The notes beneath the pieces were generated by a model. That model was not told the DNA's origin, did no database searches, and saw only the letters and a program-made list of their open reading frames with translations. Shown here one piece after another: positions 18,394 through 27,516 of a DNA stretch of 64,000 nt. Within the stretch, counting starts at the first letter, position 1; the number at the start of each line of letters is the position of its first letter. The translations under genes and the position numbers were made by a program. The DNA is from Bacteroidota bacterium. GTDB lineage: Bacteria > Bacteroidota > Bacteroidia > 2-12-FULL-35-15. The stretch lies in NCBI GenBank assembly GCA_029237775.1, contig JAQZBR010000006.1:124001-188000 (forward strand). Reading direction: 5' to 3'.

Positions 18394-21300
18394 ATGCAAC
18401 CAAAAAAGAACTCTAAAATCCTAAGCCTGGTGACAGCCGGAGTCGCTTCACTTGCCTTAGTAGCCTGGATCAGTCCGGGTAATTATTACCAAATGATGAG
18501 CGACAATGAGCTCATCCGTTCATTAAAGAAAAAACTAATCAGTTATAATGAACAAATGCCGGAGGACCGGATATATCTCCAACTCGACAAACCAATGTAT
18601 GAACCGGGAGATAATATCTGGTTCTCCGCTTTTATAAGGGATGCTGCGTCTATGAAGACGTCTTCTAAAAGTGACATCCTGCATGTAGAACTGCTGAATC
18701 CCAAAGGAACTATTGAAAAGAGTGTCAATATCATTGCTAAGAATGGGATTGCTGCGGGAGATTTCATTCTTGACGATGAAGCTCTGGGTGGAATGTATAA
18801 GATCAGAGCTTATACAAACTGGATGAAGAATGAGGGAGAAAATAATTTTTTTGAAAAAGATATTCAAATTCAGGATGTGGTTTTACCTAATCTGAAAATG
18901 AAACTTGATTTCGAGAAAAAGGCCTTCGGTGCAGGTGATGAGGTTGTTGCAAGGTTAGAGCTAAATACCAACGAGAACAAAGCTCTCAATAATCACAAGA
19001 TTAAGTTTGCGGCTAGCCTTGAAGGGAAACAAATATTGCTTAAAGATGATGTTACCGATGAAAACGGTTTTCAATACATTAAGTTCAGATTGCCCAAAGA
19101 TCTTAAATCAAACGATGGTTTACTGAACATTATGATTGATTACAACGGAACGACTGAGAGTATTTCCCGGTCGATCCCTATAGTATTGAACAAAATAAAG
19201 CTGCAATTATTTCCTGAAGGTGGCGATCTCGTTGATGGGCTTGAGAGCAAAGTTGCATTTCGCGCATTAAATGAGTTTAATAAGCCTGCAGATATTGAAG
19301 GCACTGTCCTTACAGAAAAAGGTTCTTATGTTGCTCATTTCAGCAGCTTCCATCAAGGTATGGGCGCATTCAAATTTGTTCCTAAAGCGAATGAAAAATA
19401 TGTAGTTAAGATCACAAAGCCTGAAAATATTTCTGAAACATTTTCTTTGCCTGAACCCTTATTGCGGGGCTATGTAATGTCTGTACATCCTGGTAAGGAC
19501 CAAGTCTCGGTGGATATCAATACTACTGAGACAGAAGAAATGTCATTGATAGCCCAGGTTAGAAATAAAATTTACTACAGTACCGTGATCAACGTTGTTA
19601 AAGGAGGCAATAAGATTACATTTCCTGCTTCGCTTTTTCCTGCAGGGGTGGCGCAGCTAACACTGTTTGACAGTAAAGGTATTGCGCGGGCAGAAAGACT
19701 TGCGTTTGTAAATAAAGGAAAGCAATTAAATGTATCTGTTGAAACGGATAAGGAAAAATACCTGCCCCGCGAAAAGGTGAAAATGACCATCAGTGTTAAA
19801 GATGAACGCGGAATGCCCATGCCGGCAAATTTCGCGATGTCTGTTGTGAATGACCAATTCCTCTCATTCGCAGATGATAAATCAGGCAATATTCTATCTC
19901 AATTATTATTACAGCAGGACATAAATGAAAAAGTGGAAGAGCCGGCTTTTTATTTCAGCAATAAAGAAACAAAGGCGGATGAAGCACTAGATTACTTACT
20001 TATGACTGCCGGCTGGCGTCATTTTACATGGGAGAAATTGGTTGAAGGCAATATGCCGGTCGCTTCTTTCCATGGAGAAAAGGCGATTGTGGCTGGGACC
20101 GTTCTCGATGCCTACACAGGCAAGCCCGTTTCCAATGCTAAGATACGTGTGAACGAGGGTGTTGAATATATGTGTGATGAGAACGGAAAATTTATTTTTA
20201 ATAAAATTGACCTTGCATCAGCACCGGTTACCTTAACAGTCTGTGCCAATAGCTATTCTTTGCAGTCACATTACATTCAGGGATATGACTCCAACCTGCA
20301 GCTTTATCTTTATAACAACCGGTATATGTACGACAGTGCTGTACCCAGCAGTGCCGCATCAGCAATGCAGGAAGAAGCGCTGGATCGTTCAATTCCGGTT
20401 GCCGATCTTGCAGCTGCCGAAAAAGACGCACCTAAACGTTCCGAAAATAAAATGAGAATAGGATTAGGTAAAGCTAACTTGAACGAAAATAATAATGTTC
20501 AAAATAAGAAGGCTGAAAAATTTAATGCAGTCTTGAAAAAAGGGGAAGAGCAGGGGAATGCCGACATCAAAAATGTTGCTTCCAAGTCTGCGGATCTTCG
20601 TGCGGGCTTTTTCAGAAATGATGATAAGATCTCGCAAAACGCGAACCAGGTATTTGCATGGCAATCACAGGAATCAGCTCCAAAATATTACCGTGCGAGG
20701 AAATTTTCAGCGCCAGTTTATCAGAAGCAGGAAGATGTTGAGGTAAGAAATGATTTCAGAAATACTATCTATTGGAATCCTGATGTTGAAATTGATAGGT
20801 CCGGAAAGAAAACAATTGAGTTTTATACTTCAGATGATATTACTTCATTCAGAACTACATTAGAAGGAATAGCATCGGATGGTACTTTGGGAAGAGCAGA
20901 AAAGAATTTCTTCACTCAGTTGCCTTTTGCTATGACAACAAAAATTCCGGTGGAAGTGGCCACAGAGGATATTGTTTCAATTCCCTTGACATTAAAGAAT
21001 AATACTGATAAGCCGCTGGGTGGATCTCTTACCATTGTTGCTCCGGATGGTTTGCAAACTGTTGCTAAAGTTGCGGTTGCGCAAACGATTATGCCGGGTG
21101 CAGCTAAAACCATTTATCTTGATTATAAAGTTCTCTCTAAAATCGGTTATGGCGACTTTACTATCACATTCAAATCTTGCGGTTTGGGTGACTCCTTTAC
21201 ACAAAAAATTAAAATTGCTTCCAAAGGATTCCCTGTTCAGGCATCATTCTCCGGTCAGGACATTGAAAGGGAATATTCATTCAACATGAGTGATGTGGTG

Positions 21301-22821
21301 AACGGCTCTGTGAAAGCCTCTTTCACAGCCTTTCCGAATGTTGTGAATGACTTGATGAAAGGAGTTGAAGGAATTCTTCAGGAGCCTTACGGATGTTTCG
21401 AACAAACTTCCTGCACTGCATATCCTAATGCGATGGTACTGGATTATTTAAAAAGCACCGACAGCAAAGATAATGCAACGTTAGCCCGTGCAACAGATCT
21501 TCTTAACAGAGGGTATAAAAGATTAACAACTTTTGAGTCGTCTGAAAAGGGGTATGAATGGTTTGGTGCGAATCCCGGCCATGAAGGACTAACTGCATAT
21601 GGAATTATGGAATTCTCTGATATGAAAAGCGCAGGTGCGGAAATAGATCAGAAGATGCTTGACAGGACTGCTGAATGGTTGCTTAAGCACAAAGATGGAA
21701 AAGGAGGCTTTAAGCGCGAGCAACATGCATATCACGATTTCGGAAGGATCAGCGATGAAGTTTTAAATGCATACATCGTGTATGCTCTTTCAGAAGCGGG
21801 ATATAGAGATCTTAAGCCGGAATTTGAAACATCTTTCAAAACAGCGATGAATAAAAAAGATCCGTATTTATTATCAATGATGGCAAACGCTGCTTATAAT
21901 TTAAAAGATAATTTAAAAGCAGAGGAGGCGATGGCGGAATTAATGAAAGCTCAGGGAAAGGATGGCAGCTTTAGCGGAACAACTCATTCAATTACCTATT
22001 CTCAGGGAAATTCCTTAACAATAGAAACTACCTCACTTGCCATCCTTGCGTCTCTGAAATCACCGGCAAAATATTCCGGGACACTGACAAATGCGGTGCA
22101 GTTCCTTGTCGGTTCAAGAAGCGGTTCGGGTGTATTCAGTTCTACTCAGGGGACCATCCTGGCACTGAAAGCACTTACGGAATATGCTAAATTCAGCAAG
22201 AAGACTACGGAAAGCGGTACCATTGAAATATATGTTGATGGTAAAAAAGTGGATACACGGTCTTATCAATCCGGTGACAAAGGTGCAATTGAAATTGCCG
22301 GACTGGAGAAATATCTTGATTCTGAAGGAAATCACAAACTGAAAGTAAAGTATGTAGGAGTTAAAACACCGCTTCCTTATTCGGTTGCTGTTAACTGGAG
22401 CACATCCTTGCCATCAAGCGATAAAGAATGTTCAATTGATCTTGTCACTAAGCTTGGCTCTACTACAGTGAATGTTGGACAGACGGTTCGTCTCAGCACA
22501 ACGATCACTAATAAAAAGAATTCAGATGCACCGAGCACTATGGCTATTATCGGGATTCCTGCCGGATTTACAGTTCAGCCATGGCAATTGAAGGTGCTGC
22601 AGGAAAAAAATATATTTGATTATTATGAAATAAAAGGAAACAATGTGGCTGTGTATTACCGAGGACTGGCTCCTTCAGCAGTGAAGCAGATCAATCTGGA
22701 TCTTAAGGCTGAAATGCCGGGAACCTATGATGCACCGGCTTCATCCGCATATTTGTATTATACTAATGAGTATAAGACATGGAGTGCTGTAAATAAAGTG
22801 ACAATTAAAAAGAATAGCTAG
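18394..22821 (+). CDS. Bacterial alpha-2-macroglobulin family protein with thioester motif
   Basis: A 1475-residue exported protein beginning with a hydrophobic signal or anchor (about residues 11-27). An MG2-type domain follows (YLQLDKPMYEPGDNIWFSAF, from about 62), then a carboxypeptidase-regulatory-like insert (VLDAYTGKPVSNAKIRV, about 570), the A2M core (FYTSDDITSFRTTLEG, about 815), and the thioester site GCFEQ with C1001 and Q1004. After it comes an alpha-helical thioester domain. Such proteins trap proteases that attack the periplasm; the Cys-Gln thioester can bond covalently to the attacker. No pbpC-like partner, common beside proteobacterial homologues, is adjacent. A low-complexity, Asn/Lys-rich linker occupies about 680-770. 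Confidence 0.9.
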   Translation: MQPKKNSKILSLVTAGVASLALVAWISPGNYYQMMSDNELIRSLKKKLISYNEQMPEDRIYLQLDKPMYEPGDNIWFSAFIRDAASMKTSSKSDILHVELLNPKGTIEKSVNIIAKNGIAAGDFILDDEALGGMYKIRAYTNWMKNEGENNFFEKDIQIQDVVLPNLKMKLDFEKKAFGAGDEVVARLELNTNENKALNNHKIKFAASLEGKQILLKDDVTDENGFQYIKFRLPKDLKSNDGLLNIMIDYNGTTESISRSIPIVLNKIKLQLFPEGGDLVDGLESKVAFRALNEFNKPADIEGTVLTEKGSYVAHFSSFHQGMGAFKFVPKANEKYVVKITKPENISETFSLPEPLLRGYVMSVHPGKDQVSVDINTTETEEMSLIAQVRNKIYYSTVINVVKGGNKITFPASLFPAGVAQLTLFDSKGIARAERLAFVNKGKQLNVSVETDKEKYLPREKVKMTISVKDERGMPMPANFAMSVVNDQFLSFADDKSGNILSQLLLQQDINEKVEEPAFYFSNKETKADEALDYLLMTAGWRHFTWEKLVEGNMPVASFHGEKAIVAGTVLDAYTGKPVSNAKIRVNEGVEYMCDENGKFIFNKIDLASAPVTLTVCANSYSLQSHYIQGYDSNLQLYLYNNRYMYDSAVPSSAASAMQEEALDRSIPVADLAAAEKDAPKRSENKMRIGLGKANLNENNNVQNKKAEKFNAVLKKGEEQGNADIKNVASKSADLRAGFFRNDDKISQNANQVFAWQSQESAPKYYRARKFSAPVYQKQEDVEVRNDFRNTIYWNPDVEIDRSGKKTIEFYTSDDITSFRTTLEGIASDGTLGRAEKNFFTQLPFAMTTKIPVEVATEDIVSIPLTLKNNTDKPLGGSLTIVAPDGLQTVAKVAVAQTIMPGAAKTIYLDYKVLSKIGYGDFTITFKSCGLGDSFTQKIKIASKGFPVQASFSGQDIEREYSFNMSDVVNGSVKASFTAFPNVVNDLMKGVEGILQEPYGCFEQTSCTAYPNAMVLDYLKSTDSKDNATLARATDLLNRGYKRLTTFESSEKGYEWFGANPGHEGLTAYGIMEFSDMKSAGAEIDQKMLDRTAEWLLKHKDGKGGFKREQHAYHDFGRISDEVLNAYIVYALSEAGYRDLKPEFETSFKTAMNKKDPYLLSMMANAAYNLKDNLKAEEAMAELMKAQGKDGSFSGTTHSITYSQGNSLTIETTSLAILASLKSPAKYSGTLTNAVQFLVGSRSGSGVFSSTQGTILALKALTEYAKFSKKTTESGTIEIYVDGKKVDTRSYQSGDKGAIEIAGLEKYLDSEGNHKLKVKYVGVKTPLPYSVAVNWSTSLPSSDKECSIDLVTKLGSTTVNVGQTVRLSTTITNKKNSDAPSTMAIIGIPAGFTVQPWQLKVLQEKNIFDYYEIKGNNVAVYYRGLAPSAVKQINLDLKAEMPGTYDAPASSAYLYYTNEYKTWSAVNKVTIKKNS

Positions 22822-22830
22822 CCTGAACTT

Positions 22831-22865
22831 AAGCCGGGCAGATTAAAACTGTCCGGCTTTATTTA
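22831..22865 (+). terminator. Terminator after the macroglobulin gene
   Basis: Arms AAGCCGGGCAG and CTGTCCGGCTT (one G-T pair) are followed by TTATTT. The hairpin ends just three bases before the next ATG, so it separates the two genes or holds the second gene's ribosome-binding region. Confidence 0.8.
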
Positions 22866-22867
22866 TC

Positions 22868-23158
22868 ATGAGAATAACATTCATCATAATCAGTTTATTG
22901 ATTTCCTATAGCTCTGATGGGCAGAAAAAATACGCACTGAATGATCCCCGTAATCCCGATTGTCCGTGTCATGATTTGCAAAGACAGGCTGAAAAGGAGT
23001 TTTCGCGTTTAAGCAGTAGTAAAGCCGCTAAACATAAAAATATCTTTCTTAAGCGAGGAAAAAGAAGAGAATTGGCCAAAATGCTCTTTCGGTATAGAAG
23101 GCTCTTGCGGGGTCCGTATAAGTTAAAACCTGATTATTCGGTGTGTTATAAGTGGTAA
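22868..23158 (+). CDS. Small secreted protein of unknown function
   Basis: A 96-residue protein with a signal peptide (about residues 1-18, ending SSDGQ). The mature part opens with NPDCPCHDLQRQAEKEF, a Cys-Pro-Cys motif I have the impression recurs in small Bacteroidota secreted proteins, then becomes strongly basic (Lys/Arg-rich helices) and ends CYKW. Three cysteines are present. It begins directly behind the macroglobulin terminator, so expression may depend on read-through. I do not recognise a function. Confidence 0.6.
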   Translation: MRITFIIISLLISYSSDGQKKYALNDPRNPDCPCHDLQRQAEKEFSRLSSSKAAKHKNIFLKRGKRRELAKMLFRYRRLLRGPYKLKPDYSVCYKW

Positions 23159-23162
23159 ACAT

Positions 23163-23579
23163 TTAAGGCATCAGCTGCACTTTATATTTTGAAGCCATTT
23201 TAACTAACTGCTCATTACTGATACCATGAATGTTATGTGAGCCATGTCTGTTCTCAACAGTGACAACATATACCCTGTAATTATATTTTTTTGCAAGATT
23301 AAAATAGGGCTCAATTTCCCATTCTATAGTGAAAGTATTATCTACAAAAATTTTTGAAGTCTCCTTTTTTAGGTAATCTTCTGTTTGCGTTTCGCATTGC
23401 TTATAAGCAAGATGATTTTTATAAGGATCAAAATTGTACTCCCCTGTGACCGCGTCTGTAAAATAACTGTCGATTGATAATACCGGATATTTATTGTCTT
23501 CGCTTAATATCTTTGCAAGAGAAGTTTTACCACTTCCGGGTAAGCCTCTTAATAAAATAAGCGATCGTGGAGCATCCAT
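23163..23579 (-). CDS. P-loop kinase, N4BP2L1/AAA_33-like
   Basis: A 138-residue ATP-binding protein. Walker A is GLPGSGKT (residues 12-19), followed by LSIDSYF and VDNTFTIEWEIEPYFNLAKKY, a layout typical of small zeta-toxin/polynucleotide-kinase-like P-loop kinases such as N4BP2L1. The substrate is unknown. Its ATG overlaps the stop of the upstream histidine kinase (TAATG), so the two are translationally coupled, which is unusual company for a signalling kinase. A role in nucleic-acid repair or small-molecule phosphorylation is possible but not shown. Confidence 0.75.
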   Translation of the reverse strand: MDAPRSLILLRGLPGSGKTSLAKILSEDNKYPVLSIDSYFTDAVTGEYNFDPYKNHLAYKQCETQTEDYLKKETSKIFVDNTFTIEWEIEPYFNLAKKYNYRVYVVTVENRHGSHNIHGISNEQLVKMASKYKVQLMP

Positions 23580-25585
23580 TACTCGGTTGGATTTACGATC
23601 TCAATTTTCTTTTCGGAAGGAATATAAACGTGAAACTCCGCACCTTTGTCAGGTTCGCTTTCGGCAAGAATAAATCCTTTATGATTGTCAACGATCTTTT
23701 TGCAGATCGCAAGTCCGATCCCGGTTCCTTCATACTCTGACTTACCATGAAGGCGCTGAAAGAGCTCAAATATTTTTTCTGCGTACTGCTGTTCGAATCC
23801 GATTCCAGTATCGGCAAAGCAAAGGTGATGGTATTTGTTACGATCAACTGCGGAGTTGCCCGGAATAAGATTTCCTTCTTTTAATCCATAAGTTATTTTG
23901 ACCTTCGGAGGAGTACCAGCCCTGCTATATTTCAGGGCATTACTAATAAGGTTTGAAAATAATTGCTGGAATTGTATTGGGATCACCGATATCACCGGCA
24001 GTTTATCACTTTCAATCACAGCTTGTTTTGATTCAATGGAGTCGTGGAGACTGGTTTTCACTTCCTCTAACAAGGCATTAAGGTCAATCGCCTCAAAATT
24101 ATCCTGTGTTTTATCCAAACGTGAAAAATTGAGGAGCGCTTCAATTAACTTCTGCATACGGCTCGCAGAGGTTTGAACCTTGCTAAAAACATCTTTCCCC
24201 CATTCTGAAAGATTATCATTTTCTTTTTGCAGAAGTCTGCTGGTAAAAGCCTGAATTTTTCTCAATGGTTCCTGGAGATCATGGCTCGCAATGTAGCTGA
24301 ACGATTCAAGTTCCTTATTTGCTTGTTCCAGTTTTTTATTTTTCATCTCCACATTATCTGCGTACTCACGAAGCTTTTCTTCAGCGATCTTAATATCTGT
24401 GAGGTCACGGGTAACTTTTGAAAATCCCGTAAGATTACCTTTTTTATCATGAAGAGCTGTGATCACAATGCTTCCCCAGAAAACAGATCTGTCTTTTCTC
24501 ATCCTCCAACCTTCGTGACTTGCCTTTCCCTCAATGGCAGCTTTGTTAAGGATCTGTTCAGGAAGTTTTTTTGCCTGATCGGAAGGGGTGTAAAATATCC
24601 GGAAATTTTTACCCAGGATCTCTTCTTCACTATACCCCTTTATCTTCTCAGCGCCCTTGTTCCAATTCTCGACATCACCTGACTTATTTAAGCGGATGAT
24701 TGCATAATCCTGAACTTCATTTATCATGCTGTGGTAACGCTCTTCGCTGTTTTTCAGCTGATCTTCAATAAGCTTCTGTTCGGTTACATCCTGCATGGTA
24801 CCGAACATCCTGTAAACTTCATTATTTCGGTTCACCTCAGGCTTACCTTTTACATGAAGATGTTTTATTCTCCCGTCTTTAAGCTTGATGCGGTAATAGA
24901 AATCATACGACTGGTGGGTTTCCCTTGAAGTGTTCAGCTCTTTATCAACTAATGCAAGGTCTTCCGGGTGGGTCATGGATCGGATATCGTATATGCTTGC
25001 ATCAGGGACAGGTTCGAGCTCATGAATGCGAAATATTTCCTTGGACCATGCAAGCGCTTTTGTATTAAGATCCCAGGTCCAGTTACCCAGATGGGCTAAA
25101 GCTTCAGCTTCTTCATATAAAGAATGTTGTAATTCCAGAAGATTTTTAAATGTAATGGTTTCCTGTTCGCTGGTAAAAATATCAACCTCTTCCATGATAG
25201 CTAAGCTTAAATGGCTGTCGGTAGTATAGTATTTAAGAAAGTCGCGAAGCAGTTTTCTTCTCGCAAAGCTTACAAGGCTAATGTCTGCAGGAGACAGATC
25301 TTCACGCGAGATCATCGGGATCTGGTTCTGAAGCCAGCTTTTAATTGATTCTTCAATAAATTCTTTTGCTTTATTCTCTACAAAACACTTCAGAAATCTA
25401 ATTGTACCGTCTATTCCTTGTTCTATAAGTTCCTCATCGCTGAAATGAGAAAAGAATTTTAGTAGGGGAATATCAAGATCACGGAAAACACTAAGTTGCT
25501 GAACTGTGAATTCCCGTGGTTTATTTTCCAGGAGATAACTTGCGTATGCCGGTAGGTATTTAAAGTTGAATTTTTTGATTTCCAT
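23579..25585 (-). CDS. PAS-domain sensor histidine kinase
   Basis: A 668-residue cytoplasmic kinase without membrane segments. An all-helical N-terminal region (about 1-150, unassigned) is followed by a PAS_3-type domain (about 160-270, LGNWTWDLNTKALAWS), a second PAS domain (about 283-400, DYAIIRLNKSGDVENWNKGAE), a coiled linker, the HisKA domain with phospho-acceptor H435 in SHDLQEPLRK, and a HATPase domain (DTGIGFEQQYAEKIFELF, GTGIGLAICKKIV). This is the phytochrome-like soluble kinase layout. It is coupled to the P-loop kinase and divergent from the sigma-54 activator gene. Confidence 0.93.
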   Translation of the reverse strand: MEIKKFNFKYLPAYASYLLENKPREFTVQQLSVFRDLDIPLLKFFSHFSDEELIEQGIDGTIRFLKCFVENKAKEFIEESIKSWLQNQIPMISREDLSPADISLVSFARRKLLRDFLKYYTTDSHLSLAIMEEVDIFTSEQETITFKNLLELQHSLYEEAEALAHLGNWTWDLNTKALAWSKEIFRIHELEPVPDASIYDIRSMTHPEDLALVDKELNTSRETHQSYDFYYRIKLKDGRIKHLHVKGKPEVNRNNEVYRMFGTMQDVTEQKLIEDQLKNSEERYHSMINEVQDYAIIRLNKSGDVENWNKGAEKIKGYSEEEILGKNFRIFYTPSDQAKKLPEQILNKAAIEGKASHEGWRMRKDRSVFWGSIVITALHDKKGNLTGFSKVTRDLTDIKIAEEKLREYADNVEMKNKKLEQANKELESFSYIASHDLQEPLRKIQAFTSRLLQKENDNLSEWGKDVFSKVQTSASRMQKLIEALLNFSRLDKTQDNFEAIDLNALLEEVKTSLHDSIESKQAVIESDKLPVISVIPIQFQQLFSNLISNALKYSRAGTPPKVKITYGLKEGNLIPGNSAVDRNKYHHLCFADTGIGFEQQYAEKIFELFQRLHGKSEYEGTGIGLAICKKIVDNHKGFILAESEPDKGAEFHVYIPSEKKIEIVNPTE

Positions 25586-25621
25586 ATTACAAATTACTCA
25601 CAGAATTTTGATCAGCTCCAA

Positions 25622-25629
25622 CAAAAGTA
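25622..25629 (-). promoter_or_regulatory. Candidate -7 box for the PAS histidine kinase
   Basis: On the minus strand the sequence is TACTTTTG, matching TAnnTTTG, 36 bases before the ATG at 25585. No good TTTG -33 element was found at the expected spacing. Confidence 0.4.
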
Positions 25630-26009
25630 ATATTATTTTAGAGCGGTAAAATGGGTGTTTACAATTCGGAATTGTGGGTATAATTATTCTCAGTTTGGGA
25701 TGCAAAAACAAGTGTTTTTTCGGATACCAGTTTTCACACTTCAAGAAATCTGCAGTTAAGTCGTTGATTTTCAATTATATTTGAGGTCTTGATATAAGTA
25801 GGGGAAACGGTGAAATACTCTAAGACTTAAAAAAATGCTTTTTTTGCGAATTCCCCACTTTTCTTGACAGCAATCTTTTAATTGCTTAAATTTAGTATTT
25901 ATAAGCTTTTTGGCCCTAATTACTCGTTATGAAAACAGGAATAAGAAGCGATTTTCAATTTTTATTCCATTGAATTTGGGGAATTTTATACTCAAAAACG
26001 TAATGGTTA

Positions 26010-26017
26010 TATATTTG
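26010..26017 (+). promoter_or_regulatory. Candidate -7 box for the sigma-54 activator operon
   Basis: TATATTTG matches TAnnTTTG. Initiation would be near 26024, which favours the ATG at 26047 over the GTG at 26029 as the translation start. No clear -33 TTTG is present at the usual distance. Confidence 0.45.
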
Positions 26018-26046
26018 CCTGTTGCGCTGTGAACAAACCTAAGCAT

Positions 26047-27516
26047 ATGAAAAAATTACTTATTATCGAAGACGATATGGACATGAGCCAGTTGCTCAAA
26101 AGATTCCTCACCAAAAACGGATATGATGTGGATCTGGCCATTAATGGAACAAAAGGAATAGCGGCATTCAATGCTAATCCTGCGGATCTGGTTCTCTGTG
26201 ATTACCGTTTAGGTGACATGGATGGAGTAGAAGTATTAAAAAAGGTAAAGGATGTAGAACCCGGTGTTCCGTTCATTATCATGACTGGTTATTCTGATAT
26301 CAGAACAGCAGTTAATGTGATGAAGATGGGTGCTTTCGATTATCTGGCTAAGCCATTGCTTCCGGATGAAACATTGCAGCTGATCAAACGTGCGTTGAAT
26401 TCACAGCAACCGCTGGCAAATATTGTTGATGACAGAAGCAGTTCCTCCTCGTCTGATAGTGATCCTGATGTACAGGCAGCAGTTTCATCTGCCAGAACCT
26501 ATGCAAGTAAAAATAATTATGTGTTTGGAAAAAGCTCACAATCGAAGGAGCTTATCCGTCAGATAGAACTTGTTGCACCAACAAATTACAGTGTGATCAT
26601 TTACGGGGAAAGTGGTGCCGGTAAAGAGGTTATCGCTCAAACAATTCATAAAAAAAGTAAACGTGCCAAGCAGCCGTTCATCGCAATGGATTGTGGCGCT
26701 ATGTCCAAAGAGCTTGCAGGAAGTGAATTATTCGGTCATGAGAAAGGATCGTTCACCGGTGCACTTGGTACCAAGATCGGTCATTTCGAATTAGCTAACG
26801 GAGGAACAATATTCCTTGATGAGATCGCTAACCTTCCATATGATGTTCAGTCTTCTTTATTACGTGTAGTTCAGGAACGTAAAGTAAAACGCATTGGTGG
26901 AACGAAAGAGATTCCTATTGATGTACGTATCATTGTTGCAAGTAATGAAAATCTTAGCGATGCTTACAAAAAAGGTAAGTTCAGAGAAGATCTTTATCAC
27001 CGCTTCAATGAGTTCCATTTAACGGTTGCACCTTTACGTGAGCGTAAGGATGATATCATGATGTATGCTAACTTCTTCCTGAATATTGCAAACCAGGAAT
27101 TGGAGAAAAATGTTGAAACATATTCTCCTGAGGTTGAAGATCTTTTTGTGAAGTATCCATGGTACGGTAACCTTCGTGAAATGAAGAATGTGATCCGCAG
27201 GGCTGTTCTTTTAACTGAAGGGACTATGGTTGAAGCAAAATCACTTCCGTTCGAGATCTCTAACTTCACCCGTACAACTATGGGAATTGTTGATGATAAA
27301 ACAGATCACAATAATCCTTATGCTACAGATGATGCTAAGGACGAAAAGCCTGATTTGAAATCAGCGGCCTTAGGTGCAGAATATGATCTTATCATCAAGG
27401 TATTGAAAGATGTTAATTTCAATAAGAGCAAAGCTGCACAGATCTTGAATATCGATCGTAAAACGCTTTACAATAAAATGAAAGCGTATAACATGGAAGA
27501 AAAACTTAGCGAATGA
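26047..27516 (+). CDS. Sigma-54-dependent response regulator (NtrC family)
   Basis: A response regulator of about 489 residues. The receiver domain (1-120) has D9/D10 and phospho-acceptor D52 in LCDYRLGDMDG. The AAA+ domain has Walker A GESGAGK (187-193) and the sigma-54-contacting loop GSFTGA (234-239), a conservative form of GAFTGA. A Fis-type helix-turn-helix ends the protein (KSKAAQILNIDRKTLYNKM). It would remodel RNA polymerase-sigma-54 at target promoters when phosphorylated; rpoN is at 52825. I chose the ATG at 26047; a GTG at 26029 would add six residues. Its end overlaps the next kinase gene (ATGA). Confidence 0.95.
   Translation: MKKLLIIEDDMDMSQLLKRFLTKNGYDVDLAINGTKGIAAFNANPADLVLCDYRLGDMDGVEVLKKVKDVEPGVPFIIMTGYSDIRTAVNVMKMGAFDYLAKPLLPDETLQLIKRALNSQQPLANIVDDRSSSSSSDSDPDVQAAVSSARTYASKNNYVFGKSSQSKELIRQIELVAPTNYSVIIYGESGAGKEVIAQTIHKKSKRAKQPFIAMDCGAMSKELAGSELFGHEKGSFTGALGTKIGHFELANGGTIFLDEIANLPYDVQSSLLRVVQERKVKRIGGTKEIPIDVRIIVASNENLSDAYKKGKFREDLYHRFNEFHLTVAPLRERKDDIMMYANFFLNIANQELEKNVETYSPEVEDLFVKYPWYGNLREMKNVIRRAVLLTEGTMVEAKSLPFEISNFTRTTMGIVDDKTDHNNPYATDDAKDEKPDLKSAALGAEYDLIIKVLKDVNFNKSKAAQILNIDRKTLYNKMKAYNMEEKLSE

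Larger units (their letters stand above)
25586..26046. other. 461-base intergenic region between two divergent signalling operons
   Basis: No coding sequence is seen. It holds promoter-like boxes for both directions (listed separately) and a short inverted repeat ACAATTC-G-GAATTGT at 25661-25675. The rest is AT-rich. No GGCAT-type site and no good -24/-12 sequence was seen. Confidence 0.6.
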
